Under the pieces are notes generated by a model. It did not search any database. It saw only the letters and a program-made list of their open reading frames with translations, and was not told where the DNA came from. A DNA stretch of 36,965 nt from an uncultured Roseburia sp. (GTDB lineage: Bacteria; Bacillota; Clostridia; Lachnospirales; Lachnospiraceae), in the NCBI GenBank assembly GCA_910587865.1, contig CAJUNX010000001.1, positions 27,338 to 64,302 on the forward strand. Direction: 5' to 3'. Positions 1-6,465 of the stretch are shown piece by piece (within the stretch, counting starts at the first letter, position 1; every line of letters begins with the position of its first letter). Made by a program: the position numbers and the translations under genes.

Positions 1-102
1 AGCGGAGCATGCCGCACAATCGGATACGGCGATGAGGATCGCGCCGGAGCGGAGCATGCCGCACAATCGGATACGGCGATGAGGATCGCGCCGGAGCGGA
101 GC
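1..102. repeat. 47-bp tandem repeat, two full copies
   Basis: Bases 1-47 and 48-94 are identical 47-bp units, and a third copy starts at 95 but diverges after about 8 bases. The array is cut by the window edge, so its full copy number is unknown. It lies just upstream of the small HMA gene. I see no convincing promoter in it. Bases 103-183 hold nothing else I can name. Confidence 0.9.
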
Positions 103-183
103 GCAGGAGAAACGCGGCGGCCCGTGTGGGAAGCCGTCTGGCGGTGTGCCGTGCTGGAAGAGAAAAGAAAGGATGGGTCAGGT

Positions 184-402
184 ATGAAGAAAAAGTTTAA
201 GCTGGAGGATCTCGACTGCGCGAACTGCGCGGCAAAGATGGAGGAGGCCATTAAGAAGATTGAGGGTGTCAGTGACGCGAATGTGAGCTTCATGACGCAG
301 AAAATGACAGTGGATGCGGCGGATGACCGGTTTGACGAGATTATGAAGGAAGTTGTTGCCGTCTGCGCGAAAGTAGAGCCGGAATGCCGGATTCTGATGT
401 AG
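184..402 (+). CDS. Small heavy-metal-associated (HMA) domain protein
   Basis: A 72-residue soluble protein made of a single HMA (ferredoxin-like) domain. The metal-binding loop is DCANCA with Cys12 and Cys15, and two further Cys lie near the C-terminus. Proteins of this size act as metal chaperones, or replace the N-terminal metal-binding domain of a P1B-type ATPase. The next gene is such an ATPase without an HMA domain, so it is the probable partner (inference). An ATG at 79 is in the same frame, but the residues it would add are non-conserved and partly repeat-derived. I chose the ATG at 184, which has an AAAGGA-type site about 12 bases upstream and starts exactly at the domain. A terminator at 672-693 ends this unit before the ATPase gene. 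The metal it carries cannot be read from the sequence. Confidence 0.88.
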   Translation: MKKKFKLEDLDCANCAAKMEEAIKKIEGVSDANVSFMTQKMTVDAADDRFDEIMKEVVAVCAKVEPECRILM

Positions 403-413
403 AGGATGCGGCG

Positions 414-431
414 CCCGGGCAAAAGCCCGGG
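414..431. other. Short perfect hairpin after HMA gene
   Basis: CCCGGGC (414-420) pairs perfectly with GCCCGGG (425-431) around an AAAA loop, 12 bases after the HMA stop codon. No T-run follows, so it is not a classic intrinsic terminator. It could protect the mRNA 3' end. Confidence 0.5.
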
Positions 432-441
432 AGAGGCATTT

Positions 442-615
442 GCGCGCGGCCCGTCGGGTGCGTTCTGCCAGCGGGCTGTCCGGGTCTTGTGCAGAGCCTT
501 TGGCCGGCCCGGGCGGGGTATTCCGCGCGCGGCCCGTCGGGTGCGTTCTGCCAGCGGGCTGTCCGGGTCTTGTGCAGAGCCTTTGGCCGGCCCGGGCGGG
601 GTATTCCGCGCGCGG
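442..615. repeat. 83-bp tandem repeat in intergenic region
   Basis: Two essentially identical 83-bp G+C-rich units lie at 442-524 and 525-607, with the first 8 bases of a third at 608-615. They fill most of the non-coding gap between the HMA gene and the ATPase (403-747). Frames open through the array are low-stop artefacts of its composition. I find no protein-family signal in them. Confidence 0.9.
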
Positions 616-671
616 TGTGCCGACATGAGTCCCGTCAGGTCCGGGCCGCATGAATATGGTTTGCGGAACTC

Positions 672-693
672 ATCGCCTGGCGGTGATTTTTTT
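672..693 (+). terminator. Intrinsic terminator of the HMA gene
   Basis: A 6-bp stem (ATCGCC with GGTGAT, one G-T pair) closes a TGGC loop at 672-686 and is followed by seven T (687-693). It ends transcription from the HMA side and separates it from the ATPase promoter region. Confidence 0.65.
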
Positions 694-740
694 GGATTAT
701 ATATGAATATATAAGCATATGTTTATAACATATGGAGGAG
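692..740 (+). promoter_or_regulatory. AT-rich promoter/operator region of the zinc-type ATPase
   Basis: This stretch is strikingly A+T-rich compared with its flanks. It holds TTGGAT at 692-697 as a possible -35, an imperfect palindrome with ATATG and CATAT half-sites (701-720), and an inverted repeat CATATG-N7-CATATG (716-734) that abuts the Shine-Dalgarno GGAGGAG (734-740). ArsR/SmtB-family metal sensors bind A+T-rich imperfect palindromes of this kind upstream of zinc and cadmium exporters. No such regulator is encoded in the window, so the operator is a suggestion only, and the -10 is ambiguous. Confidence 0.35.
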
Positions 741-747
741 AAGAGTG

Positions 748-2727
748 ATGACGAAGAAACAGAAAAAAATGAGGATGCGCATCCTGGTGTCCTTTGCCTT
801 GTTTGCCGCGGTGATCATCTGTGAGCATATGGAGCTGATTCCGGGATTAAAAGGAACCTGGATCTGGATGCCGGCCTATCTGATCCCGTACCTGGTGGTG
901 GGGTATGACATTATATGGAAGGCGCTGCGCAACATCAGAAACGGGCAGGTGTTTGATGAGAATTTCCTGATGATGATCGCGACGTTCGGGGCATTCGGCG
1001 TCCGGGAATATTCGGAGGCGGTGGCCGTGATGCTGTTTTATCAGGTGGGAGAGCTGTTCCAGAGCTATGCGGTCGGCAAATCCAGAGAGTCGATCTCCGC
1101 AATGATGGATATCTGTCCGGAATATGCGAATCTTGAGGTGGACGGTGTTCTCACACAGACGGATCCGGACGACGTGGAGGTGGGAAGTATCATTGTGATC
1201 CGGCCGGGAGAGCGGATACCGCTTGACGGGATCGTCACGGAAGGGGAGTCGTTTATCGATACGGCTGCGCTGACCGGAGAGTCTGTCCCGAGAAAAGCGG
1301 GGATCGGGGATACCGTGATCAGCGGCTGCGTCAATGGCAGCGGTACATTAAAAGTGAAGACAACAAAAGAATTCGAGGATTCCACCGTGGCAAAAATCTT
1401 AGAGCTGGTGGAAAATGCCGGCAGCAGAAAAGCGAAGGTGGAGCATTTTATCACGCGCTTTGCAAAATATTATACGCCTGTCGTCACGATCTGCGCGGCG
1501 GTTCTCGCGGTGGTTCCTCCGCTTCTGACGGGAGACGGATTCGGCCCCTGGATTGAGACGGCGTGTACCTTTCTCGTGATTTCCTGTCCCTGCGCGCTGG
1601 TGATTTCGGTTCCGCTCGGATTTTTCGGGGGAATCGGAGCGGCGTCGCGGCTGGGCGTGCTGGTAAAAGGAAGCAATTATCTTGAGGCGGTCGCCGGAGT
1701 GACTACGATTGTCTTTGACAAGACGGGTACTCTGACAAAGGGAGAATTTAAGGTGGCGAAGATTCTGCCGGAGCATGGCAGTGCCGATGAACTTTTGGAG
1801 CTGGCGGCGCTCGGTGAGAATTATTCAAATCATCCGATCGCGGCCTCGATCCGGGAGGCGTATGAGGAGCGTGCCGGAAGCAGCCGGGTTTTTGCCGGGC
1901 AGAAACGTTCGGAAGACGGCCGGGGAGTGGAGACGGAGAAAGCCGCCGGCTGCGCGGCACAGGGGAAGGAAGCACCGGCGGTGTGCGGCAGCCGCGTGAC
2001 GGCGGTAAAAGAACTGGCCGGACACGGGATATCGGCGCAGATTGACGGCAGAAGCGTGCTTTTGGGAAACGAAAAGCTGATGCAGGAAAACGGCATCGCA
2101 TACCGGCGGGAAGCGTCGGCGGGCACCGTCGTCTATGTGGCCTGTGAGGGCGCGTATGCCGGCTGTATCGTGATCTCGGACACGGTAAAAGAGGGCGCGA
2201 AGGAAGCCATTGCGGACATGAAGCGCGTGGGCGTGAAAAAATGCGTGATGCTGACAGGGGACCGTCTGGCGGCCGCAGAGCAGATCGCGGAGGAGACCGG
2301 CATTGACGAGGTCTTTGCGGAGCTTCTGCCCGGGGATAAGGTCGCGCAGGTGGAGAAGCTTCTGGCCGCGCAGGGGGAAAAGGAAAGACTTGCGTTTGTC
2401 GGTGACGGCATCAACGACGCGCCGGTGCTCACACGCGCCGATATCGGGATCGCCATGGGCAGCATGGGCTCTGATGCCGCGATCGAAGCGGCGGATGTGG
2501 TGCTGATGGATGATGATGTCAGAAAGATCGCCTCCGTGGTGCGCATCTCGAGAAAAACGATTGCGATCGTCAGACAGAATATTGTGTTTGCGCTCGGCGT
2601 CAAGGCGCTGATTCTGATTCTTGCCGCGCTTCATCTGACGAACATGTGGGGCGGTGTGTTTGCCGATGTCGGCGTTTCCGTGATCGCGATTTTAAATTCC
2701 ATGCGCACGCTTCGGACAAAACAGTAA
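748..2727 (+). CDS. cadA: P1B-type (Zn/Cd/Pb-class) metal-exporting ATPase
   Basis: An integral-membrane P-type ATPase of 659 residues. Visible motifs are the CPC in the metal-path helix (Cys280-Pro-Cys282), the phosphorylation site DKTGT (Asp324), the HP motif (His362-Pro363) and GDGIND (552-557). The last helices carry Lys619 and Asp640 in the FADVG...NSMR context. That combination marks the P1B-2 subgroup, which exports Zn2+, Cd2+ and Pb2+. There is no N-terminal HMA domain: the protein starts directly at the first membrane helix, and the separate 72-residue HMA protein upstream may supply it. The nucleotide-binding domain carries a roughly 50-residue low-complexity insertion (about 372-425) after the HP motif. 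A GTG at 745 is in frame, but the ATG at 748 has better spacing (7 bases) to GGAGGAG. Zn versus Cd preference cannot be decided from sequence. Confidence 0.93.
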   Translation: MTKKQKKMRMRILVSFALFAAVIICEHMELIPGLKGTWIWMPAYLIPYLVVGYDIIWKALRNIRNGQVFDENFLMMIATFGAFGVREYSEAVAVMLFYQVGELFQSYAVGKSRESISAMMDICPEYANLEVDGVLTQTDPDDVEVGSIIVIRPGERIPLDGIVTEGESFIDTAALTGESVPRKAGIGDTVISGCVNGSGTLKVKTTKEFEDSTVAKILELVENAGSRKAKVEHFITRFAKYYTPVVTICAAVLAVVPPLLTGDGFGPWIETACTFLVISCPCALVISVPLGFFGGIGAASRLGVLVKGSNYLEAVAGVTTIVFDKTGTLTKGEFKVAKILPEHGSADELLELAALGENYSNHPIAASIREAYEERAGSSRVFAGQKRSEDGRGVETEKAAGCAAQGKEAPAVCGSRVTAVKELAGHGISAQIDGRSVLLGNEKLMQENGIAYRREASAGTVVYVACEGAYAGCIVISDTVKEGAKEAIADMKRVGVKKCVMLTGDRLAAAEQIAEETGIDEVFAELLPGDKVAQVEKLLAAQGEKERLAFVGDGINDAPVLTRADIGIAMGSMGSDAAIEAADVVLMDDDVRKIASVVRISRKTIAIVRQNIVFALGVKALILILAALHLTNMWGGVFADVGVSVIAILNSMRTLRTKQ

Positions 2728-2767
2728 AAAAATATTACAATCCTCCCTCCCAATTTCTGTCAGGATA

Positions 2768-2776
2768 TGGTATACT
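2768..2776 (+). promoter_or_regulatory. Extended -10 promoter of the permuted GH3 gene
   Basis: TGGTATACT is an extended -10 element (TGn-TATACT) 47 bases before the beta-glucosidase start. The -35 region is poor, as is common for extended -10 promoters. The ribosome binding site AAAGGAGA sits about 11 bases upstream of the ATG at 2824. I see no terminator between the ATPase stop (2727) and this site, so read-through is also possible. Confidence 0.45.
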
Positions 2777-2823
2777 GATCAGAAAGGTTAAGCGCAACAC
2801 CACAGGAAAGGAGAACATCATAC

Positions 2824-5604
2824 ATGGCAAACTACACACTGGATATGGAGCGGTACAGCGCGCTTGCGCGCCAGGCTTCCGCGGAAGGCTGCGTGCTGCT
2901 GAAAAATGACAACCAGACGCTTCCGATCCGAAAGGGGACGAAAGTGTCCGTTTTCGGCCGGATCGCATTTCACTATTATAAGAGCGGAACCGGTTCGGGC
3001 GGACTGGTAAATGTAAAGAAAGTGACAGGGATTCTGGATGCGCTGCGGGAGGATCCGGATCTTCTGATCAATGAGACGCTCTATGAGAAATATGCCGCAT
3101 GGGTGAAGGAACATCCGTTTGACAAGGGTGTCGGCTGGGGCCAGGAGCCGTGGAGCCAGGAGGAGATGCCGCTTACGGAGTCCGATGTGGCGGATGCCGC
3201 CGCCGCGTCCGATATGGCGGTCGTCGTGATCGGCCGGACCGCGGGGGAGGATCAGGATACAAAGACGCAGCCGGGAAGCTATCTGCTCACGGAGCGGGAA
3301 GAGGATATGCTCAAAAAAGTGTGCGGTGCATTTGAAAAGGTTGCGGTTCTCTTAAATGTCGGCAATATCATTGACATGAAGTGGGTGGAGAGCTGTCATC
3401 CGTCAGCGGTCATGTATGTGTGGCAGGGCGGTCAGGAAGGCGGCAATGGCGTTCTGGATGTGTTAAACGGAACCGTCGCTCCCTGCGGAAAGCTCACGGA
3501 CACCATTGCAGGGGACATCTCCGATTATCCGTCCACGAAGAATTTCGGGGATGAGAAAAAGAATATTTATCAGGAAGATATCTACGTCGGTTACCGGTAT
3601 TTTGAGACCTTTGCAAAGGAAAAAGTGCTCTGGCCGTTCGGGTTCGGGCTTTCCTATACGGATTTTTCCGTGGAGATGACATCCTTTGTCGAGGATGAAG
3701 ATGCGGTCTGCGCGGAAGTGACGGTGAAAAATACCGGAAATACCGCGGGAAAAGAAGTCGTACAGCTGTATGTCTCTGCACCGCAGGGAGCGCTCGGCAA
3801 ACCGGCGAAGGAATTAAAGGCATATGCGAAGACGGATGTCATTGCACCGGGCGCATCCGCGTCCGTGAGCCTGACGGTTCCGAAGTCCGCCATGGCGTCT
3901 TATGACGACAGCGGCTGCACCGGCCACAAATCCTGCTATGTGCTCGAGGCCGGAAACTACGGGATCTGGATCGGAACCGATGTGAGAAGCGCTGTGCAGA
4001 CGGCGTCGTTTGAGGTGACGGCGACTGTTGTGACCGGACAGCTGGAGGAAGTGCTGGCTCCGACGGAGAAGTTTGAGCGGTTTCGCCCGGTACAGGACGG
4101 GGAAGGCTTTGCGCTGTCGTATGAAGAGGCGCCGACCAGGACGATTGATCTGAAGGAGCGCATCGCACAGAGACGTCCGGCAGATATCGCATACACCGGC
4201 GATCAGGGATATAAACTTGCGGACGTCCGGGAAGGCCGTGTCACGATGGAAGCATTTCTCGCACAGCTTTCCGACGAGGATCTCGCCTGCATCGTGCGCG
4301 GCGAGGGAATGTGCAGCCCGAAGGTAACGCCCGGAACGGCAGGCGCTTTCGGCGGTGTGACGGAGCAGCTTAAGCACTTCGGAATCCCGGTCGGCTGCTG
4401 CGCGGACGGGCCGTCCGGTATCCGTATGGACTGCGGGACAAGGGCATTCTCACTTCCGAACGGGACGGCGCTCGGCTGTACGTTTAACCTTCCGCTGGTG
4501 GAGGAGCTGTATCAGGCGGAGGGAATGGAGCTTCGTAAGAACCGGGTTGACACCCTGCTCGGACCGGGAATCAATATTCACCGCAATCCGTTAAACGGGC
4601 GCAACTTCGAATATATTTCGGAGGATCCGTATCTGACGGGTACGATGGCGGCAGCACAGGTCAAAGGCATGGGATATGCCGGTGTGACCGGGACGATCAA
4701 GCATTATGCGACGAACAACCAGGAGTTCCGCCGCCGCAATACCGATGCAGTCGTATCGGAGCGCGCGCTGCGCGAGATCTACTTAAAGGGCTTTGAGATC
4801 GCGGTAAAGGACGGCGGCGCATATTCCGTCATGACGACATACGGTGCGCTAAACGGAATCTGGACCGCGGGCAATTATGACCTCGTGACCACGGTGCTGC
4901 GCGGTGAGTGGGGATTTGACGGCATCGCGATGACCGACTGGTGGGCTGACATGAACGAGGAGGGAGGAGAACCCTCTCCGAAGCATACCGGCGTGATGGT
5001 GCGCGCACAGAACGACCTGTTTATGGTGACGCCGGATTCCGCGTCAAACCCGATGGGCGACGACTCCCTGGCCGCTATGGCGGAGGGAAGGACGACCAGA
5101 GGCGAATACCAGCGCAGCGCGGCGAATATCTGCCGGATGCTGATGCGCTCCCCGGTGATGGACCGTTTCCTGGGCAGGACGCCGGAGGATGACCTTGTCG
5201 TGACCGGAGCCCGGGAGGATGCGGATGATATGCCGCAGGATCTGGTGTACCATAAGGTTGCGGACGACACGGTTCTCGACATGAGCGGTGTCTGCACGGA
5301 CCGCGGAAACAGCGAGATGTTCGGCACGCAGGTGCAGGCGCCGGGCTTCTTCGAGATGTCCCTCCAGATGTGCGCAAAAGAGGGGACCGAGGAGCTTGCC
5401 CAGATGTCCGTATCGATCTTCATCAATAATCAGCTGAAGGGAACCTTCAACATCCACGGCTCGGACAAAGACTGGCAGACCCAGTCGCTGGATCTCGGGG
5501 GAATGATGGGGAATCAGTACATGAAGCTTTATTTCTCCATGGACGGGATGAAGCTTGGGGATCTGCGGATCCGAAAGACGGGAGAATTTAGGCGTCCGGT
5601 GTAA
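2824..5604 (+). CDS. Circularly permuted GH3 beta-glucosidase
   Basis: A 926-residue cytoplasmic glycoside hydrolase of family 3, with no signal peptide. The domain order is the reverse of the usual one. The GH3 C-terminal alpha/beta sandwich comes first (about 1-265, starting with an EGCVLLKND motif). A fibronectin-III-like domain follows (about 285-375), then the catalytic TIM barrel (about 480-790), and a beta-rich tail of about 110 residues resembling a carbohydrate-binding fold. The probable nucleophile is Asp705 in the MTDWW motif. Glu142 in GEDQD is the likely acid/base, contributed by the leading sandwich domain. The KHYATNNQE segment is the substrate-binding loop of the barrel. Permuted GH3 enzymes are known from rumen and gut Clostridia. 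The enzyme should remove terminal beta-D-glucose from imported oligosaccharides or glucosides. Exact substrate is not readable. A strong terminator follows directly. Confidence 0.93.
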   Translation: MANYTLDMERYSALARQASAEGCVLLKNDNQTLPIRKGTKVSVFGRIAFHYYKSGTGSGGLVNVKKVTGILDALREDPDLLINETLYEKYAAWVKEHPFDKGVGWGQEPWSQEEMPLTESDVADAAAASDMAVVVIGRTAGEDQDTKTQPGSYLLTEREEDMLKKVCGAFEKVAVLLNVGNIIDMKWVESCHPSAVMYVWQGGQEGGNGVLDVLNGTVAPCGKLTDTIAGDISDYPSTKNFGDEKKNIYQEDIYVGYRYFETFAKEKVLWPFGFGLSYTDFSVEMTSFVEDEDAVCAEVTVKNTGNTAGKEVVQLYVSAPQGALGKPAKELKAYAKTDVIAPGASASVSLTVPKSAMASYDDSGCTGHKSCYVLEAGNYGIWIGTDVRSAVQTASFEVTATVVTGQLEEVLAPTEKFERFRPVQDGEGFALSYEEAPTRTIDLKERIAQRRPADIAYTGDQGYKLADVREGRVTMEAFLAQLSDEDLACIVRGEGMCSPKVTPGTAGAFGGVTEQLKHFGIPVGCCADGPSGIRMDCGTRAFSLPNGTALGCTFNLPLVEELYQAEGMELRKNRVDTLLGPGINIHRNPLNGRNFEYISEDPYLTGTMAAAQVKGMGYAGVTGTIKHYATNNQEFRRRNTDAVVSERALREIYLKGFEIAVKDGGAYSVMTTYGALNGIWTAGNYDLVTTVLRGEWGFDGIAMTDWWADMNEEGGEPSPKHTGVMVRAQNDLFMVTPDSASNPMGDDSLAAMAEGRTTRGEYQRSAANICRMLMRSPVMDRFLGRTPEDDLVVTGAREDADDMPQDLVYHKVADDTVLDMSGVCTDRGNSEMFGTQVQAPGFFEMSLQMCAKEGTEELAQMSVSIFINNQLKGTFNIHGSDKDWQTQSLDLGGMMGNQYMKLYFSMDGMKLGDLRIRKTGEFRRPV

Positions 5605-5629
5605 GTGATATAAACAGTATGGAAAAACC

Positions 5630-5663
5630 GGGGAGACGATTTCGTCTCCCCATTTTATTTTTT
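5630..5663 (+). terminator. Intrinsic terminator after the permuted GH3 gene
   Basis: A perfect 9-bp stem (5630-5638 with 5643-5651) and a 4-base loop are followed by a T-rich tail to 5663. It lies 26 bases after the stop codon and insulates the copper operon that starts a few bases further on. Confidence 0.92.
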
Positions 5664-5665
5664 AC

Positions 5666-5694
5666 TTGCAATATACCCCATGGGGGTATATAAT
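5666..5694 (+). promoter_or_regulatory. csoR-copA promoter with embedded CsoR operator
   Basis: TTGCAA (-35, 5666-5671) and TATAAT (-10, 5689-5694) are separated by exactly 17 bp. The spacer contains the inverted repeat ATACCCC-N3-GGGGTAT (5673-5689), the hallmark of CsoR operators. Bound apo-CsoR would cover both promoter elements, and Cu(I) binding would release it. Since csoR is the first gene behind it, the operon is probably autorepressed and copper-induced. Confidence 0.9.
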
Positions 5695-5789
5695 AATCAC
5701 AGACAGGGAAACATAACAGGAGAAACGGTTTGAAACGCGCGCAGTTCCCCGGATAATCAGGCGGGAGGGACGTGCAGAAATGAGGAGCG

Positions 5790-6179
5790 ATGACAGATCG
5801 GCCGGAAAAACAGGAGTTAAAGCATCAGGAACAGTCAGAGGGACAGGAGTCGGAAAAAAAGGAGCAGTGCGGATGCGGTCCGGACACTCAGGGCTGCTGC
5901 CACAGGACAAAAGAGCGCACGGAGAAGGAATATAAAGATCTGATCCACCGCCTGAACCGCATTGAAGGACAGGTGCGCGGGATCCGCGGGATGGTGGAGC
6001 GGGATGCCTACTGCCCGGAGATCCTCACGCAGGTAGCGGCCGTTTCGGCGGCGCTTGGCAGCTTTAACAAAGTCCTGCTGGCGAACCATATCCGCACCTG
6101 TGTGGCGGAGGACATCAGAGAGGGAAGGGACGAGACGATTGACGAGCTGCTGCATACCCTGCAGAAGCTGATGCGCTGA
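5790..6179 (+). CDS. csoR: CsoR-family copper-sensing repressor
   Basis: A 129-residue all-helical DUF156 repressor. The core from about residue 48 (HRLNRIEGQVRGI) carries the copper ligands Cys75, His100 and Cys104, with the same 25- and 4-residue spacing as in characterised CsoR proteins. It is expected to bind the operator at 5673-5689 without copper and to release it when Cu(I) binds. The N-terminus is about 40 residues longer than in typical members and contains CGCGPDTQGCCH, four Cys and a His that could form an extra metal or redox site. The start at 5790 has GAGGAG only 2 bases upstream, which is unusually close. An in-frame stop at 5781 excludes a longer protein. The copper ATPase follows after 286 bases filled mostly by a tandem array. 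Confidence 0.93.
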   Translation: MTDRPEKQELKHQEQSEGQESEKKEQCGCGPDTQGCCHRTKERTEKEYKDLIHRLNRIEGQVRGIRGMVERDAYCPEILTQVAAVSAALGSFNKVLLANHIRTCVAEDIREGRDETIDELLHTLQKLMR

Positions 6180-6192
6180 ATGCGGGCAGACA

Positions 6193-6420
6193 GCGGAGGA
6201 AACCGTACAGCCCCGGCCCGCGTCGGAGGAGAAGAATCAGCGGGAGGCATTGGCCCCCGGCCCGCGTCGGAGGAGAAGAATCAGCGGAGGCATTGGCCCC
6301 CGGCCCGCGTCGGAGGAGAAGAATCTGCGGAGACATTGGCCCCCGGCCCGCGTCGGAGGAGAAAGAAATCGTGAGAGGCATTCAGCCCCCGGCCCGCGTC
6401 GGAGGAGAAGAATCCGTGAG
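6193..6420. repeat. 43-46-bp tandem array between csoR and copA
   Basis: Five imperfect copies share the core CCCCGGCCCGCGTCGGAGGA and start near 6211, 6255, 6298, 6341 and 6387, so the unit length is 44, 43, 43 and 46 bp. A degenerate half unit precedes them from about 6193, only 14 bases after the csoR stop codon. Each unit includes a GGAGGAGA string that looks like a Shine-Dalgarno, but none is followed by a sensible start. The true copA site lies further on at 6451-6458. No terminator is visible, so csoR and copA are likely co-transcribed through it. Confidence 0.9.
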
Positions 6421-6465
6421 TGTTCGGATCCGTGAGCCCTGAGGCGATAGGAAAGGAGCAACCAT

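Noticed and set aside
414..431. Intrinsic terminator directly after the HMA gene
   Set aside because: The hairpin is perfect but has no T-run. The element at 672-693 is the better terminator.
178..651. Minus-strand open frame over the HMA gene and the 83-bp repeats
   Set aside because: It is antisense to a clear HMA domain and runs through tandem repeats, with no domain or start signal.
5780..5935. A ~51-codon frame starting at the ATG at 5780, overlapping csoR
   Set aside because: Its spacing to GGGAGGGA is better than that of csoR itself, but the peptide is low-complexity and is read in another frame of the csoR N-terminus. Nothing supports it as a gene.
6193..6420. CRISPR-like regular spacing
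   Set aside because: The whole 43-46-bp unit repeats, with no unique spacers, and no cas genes are nearby. It is a plain tandem array.
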